A program made the position numbers and the translations under genes. From Shimia_B sp039198835 (GTDB lineage: Bacteria; Pseudomonadota; Alphaproteobacteria; Rhodobacterales; Rhodobacteraceae), in the NCBI GenBank assembly GCA_039198835.1, contig JBCCTH010000187.1:1-5451 (forward strand): a stretch of DNA of 5,451 nt, read 5' to 3'. The notes under the pieces are model-generated. The model was not told the DNA's origin, searched no databases, and worked only from the letters and a program-made list of their open reading frames with translations. This document shows positions 5,295-5,451 of the stretch, one piece after another; the first letter of the stretch is position 1, and every line of letters begins with the position of its first letter.

Positions 5295-5451
5295 ATGAAA
5301 AAATCTGTCATTCTAGGCGCGGTGAGCGTCGTCAGCCTGTGCGCGGCTGCTGCAAGCGCTGCAACGCTCGACGATGTTCAGGCGCGTGGTGTGCTGAACT
5401 GCGGCGTGACAACCGGTGTTCCCGGTTTCGCCGAGCCCGATGCCGATGGTG
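5295..5451 (+). CDS. bztA: Polar/general amino acid ABC transporter substrate-binding protein, BztA/AapJ-like (partial)
   Basis: The first 52 residues are present, and the gene runs off the window. Residues 1-22 are a Sec signal peptide: K2/K3, a hydrophobic core, then A-S-A for signal peptidase I cleavage near A22. C16 is not in a lipobox, so this is a soluble periplasmic protein. The mature start A-T-L-D-D-V-Q-A-R-G-V-L-N-C-G-V-T-T-G-V-P-G-F-A matches the beginning of BztA (glutamate/glutamine/aspartate/asparagine uptake in Rhodobacter) and AapJ (general L-amino acid uptake in Rhizobium), including the cysteine after L-N (C36). The permease and ATPase genes usually follow and would lie outside the window. 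The choice between BztA and AapJ cannot be made from this fragment. Confidence 0.9.
   Translation, partial: MKKSVILGAVSVVSLCAAAASAATLDDVQARGVLNCGVTTGVPGFAEPDADG

Overview
The window comes from a GC-rich alphaproteobacterium, most probably a member of the Rhodobacterales (roseobacter/Rhodobacter group). The evidence is a mitochondrial-type ATP12 F1-ATPase assembly factor, a BztA/AapJ-type polar amino acid binding protein, and an order rarA - crcB - RluA-type pseudouridine synthase - HAD hydrolase - ATP12 - bztA that I recall as typical of that group. The order assignment is from memory and was not searched. All recognisable genes lie on the + strand.

Bases 1-815 are a quorum-sensing region. 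The window opens with the last 25 codons of a gene whose C-terminus looks like the end of a LuxR-type (GerE) DNA-binding domain. After 65 bp comes a complete LuxI-family acyl-homoserine-lactone synthase (145-732), with the conserved R, F, W, E/D, D, R, E and R residues of the family. Two tandem hairpins follow it. The second (782-815) ends in seven T residues and is a convincing intrinsic terminator, so the quorum-sensing region appears insulated from what follows.

Bases 859-4982 are a tight run of five housekeeping genes: rarA (AAA+ replication-recombination ATPase), crcB/fluC (fluoride channel), an RluC-like 23S rRNA pseudouridine synthase, a phosphoglycolate-phosphatase-like HAD hydrolase, and atp12. 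From crcB onward the genes overlap by 4 bp or lie 3 bp apart. Two of them use unusual starts that overlap the previous stop codon (TTGA at 2584, GTGA at 4272), which suggests translational coupling. Their products act in unrelated processes, so this is a shared transcription unit rather than a pathway.

Bases 4983-5294 are non-coding as far as I can see. The first part is the end of the atp12 transcript, with only weak hairpins. The AT-richer second part looks like the promoter and leader of the next gene: a cluster of repeated CCTAA/TTAGG elements, a TGACG-N5-CGTCA dyad overlapping a possible -35 element, another small hairpin, and a strong ribosome binding site. The window ends inside bztA/aapJ, the periplasmic binding protein of a polar amino acid ABC transporter.

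I see no CRISPR array, mobile element, tRNA or rRNA, and nothing that amounts to a new multi-gene system. The parts most worth a second look are the LuxI-type synthase with its possible LuxR partner and the structured leader upstream of bztA.
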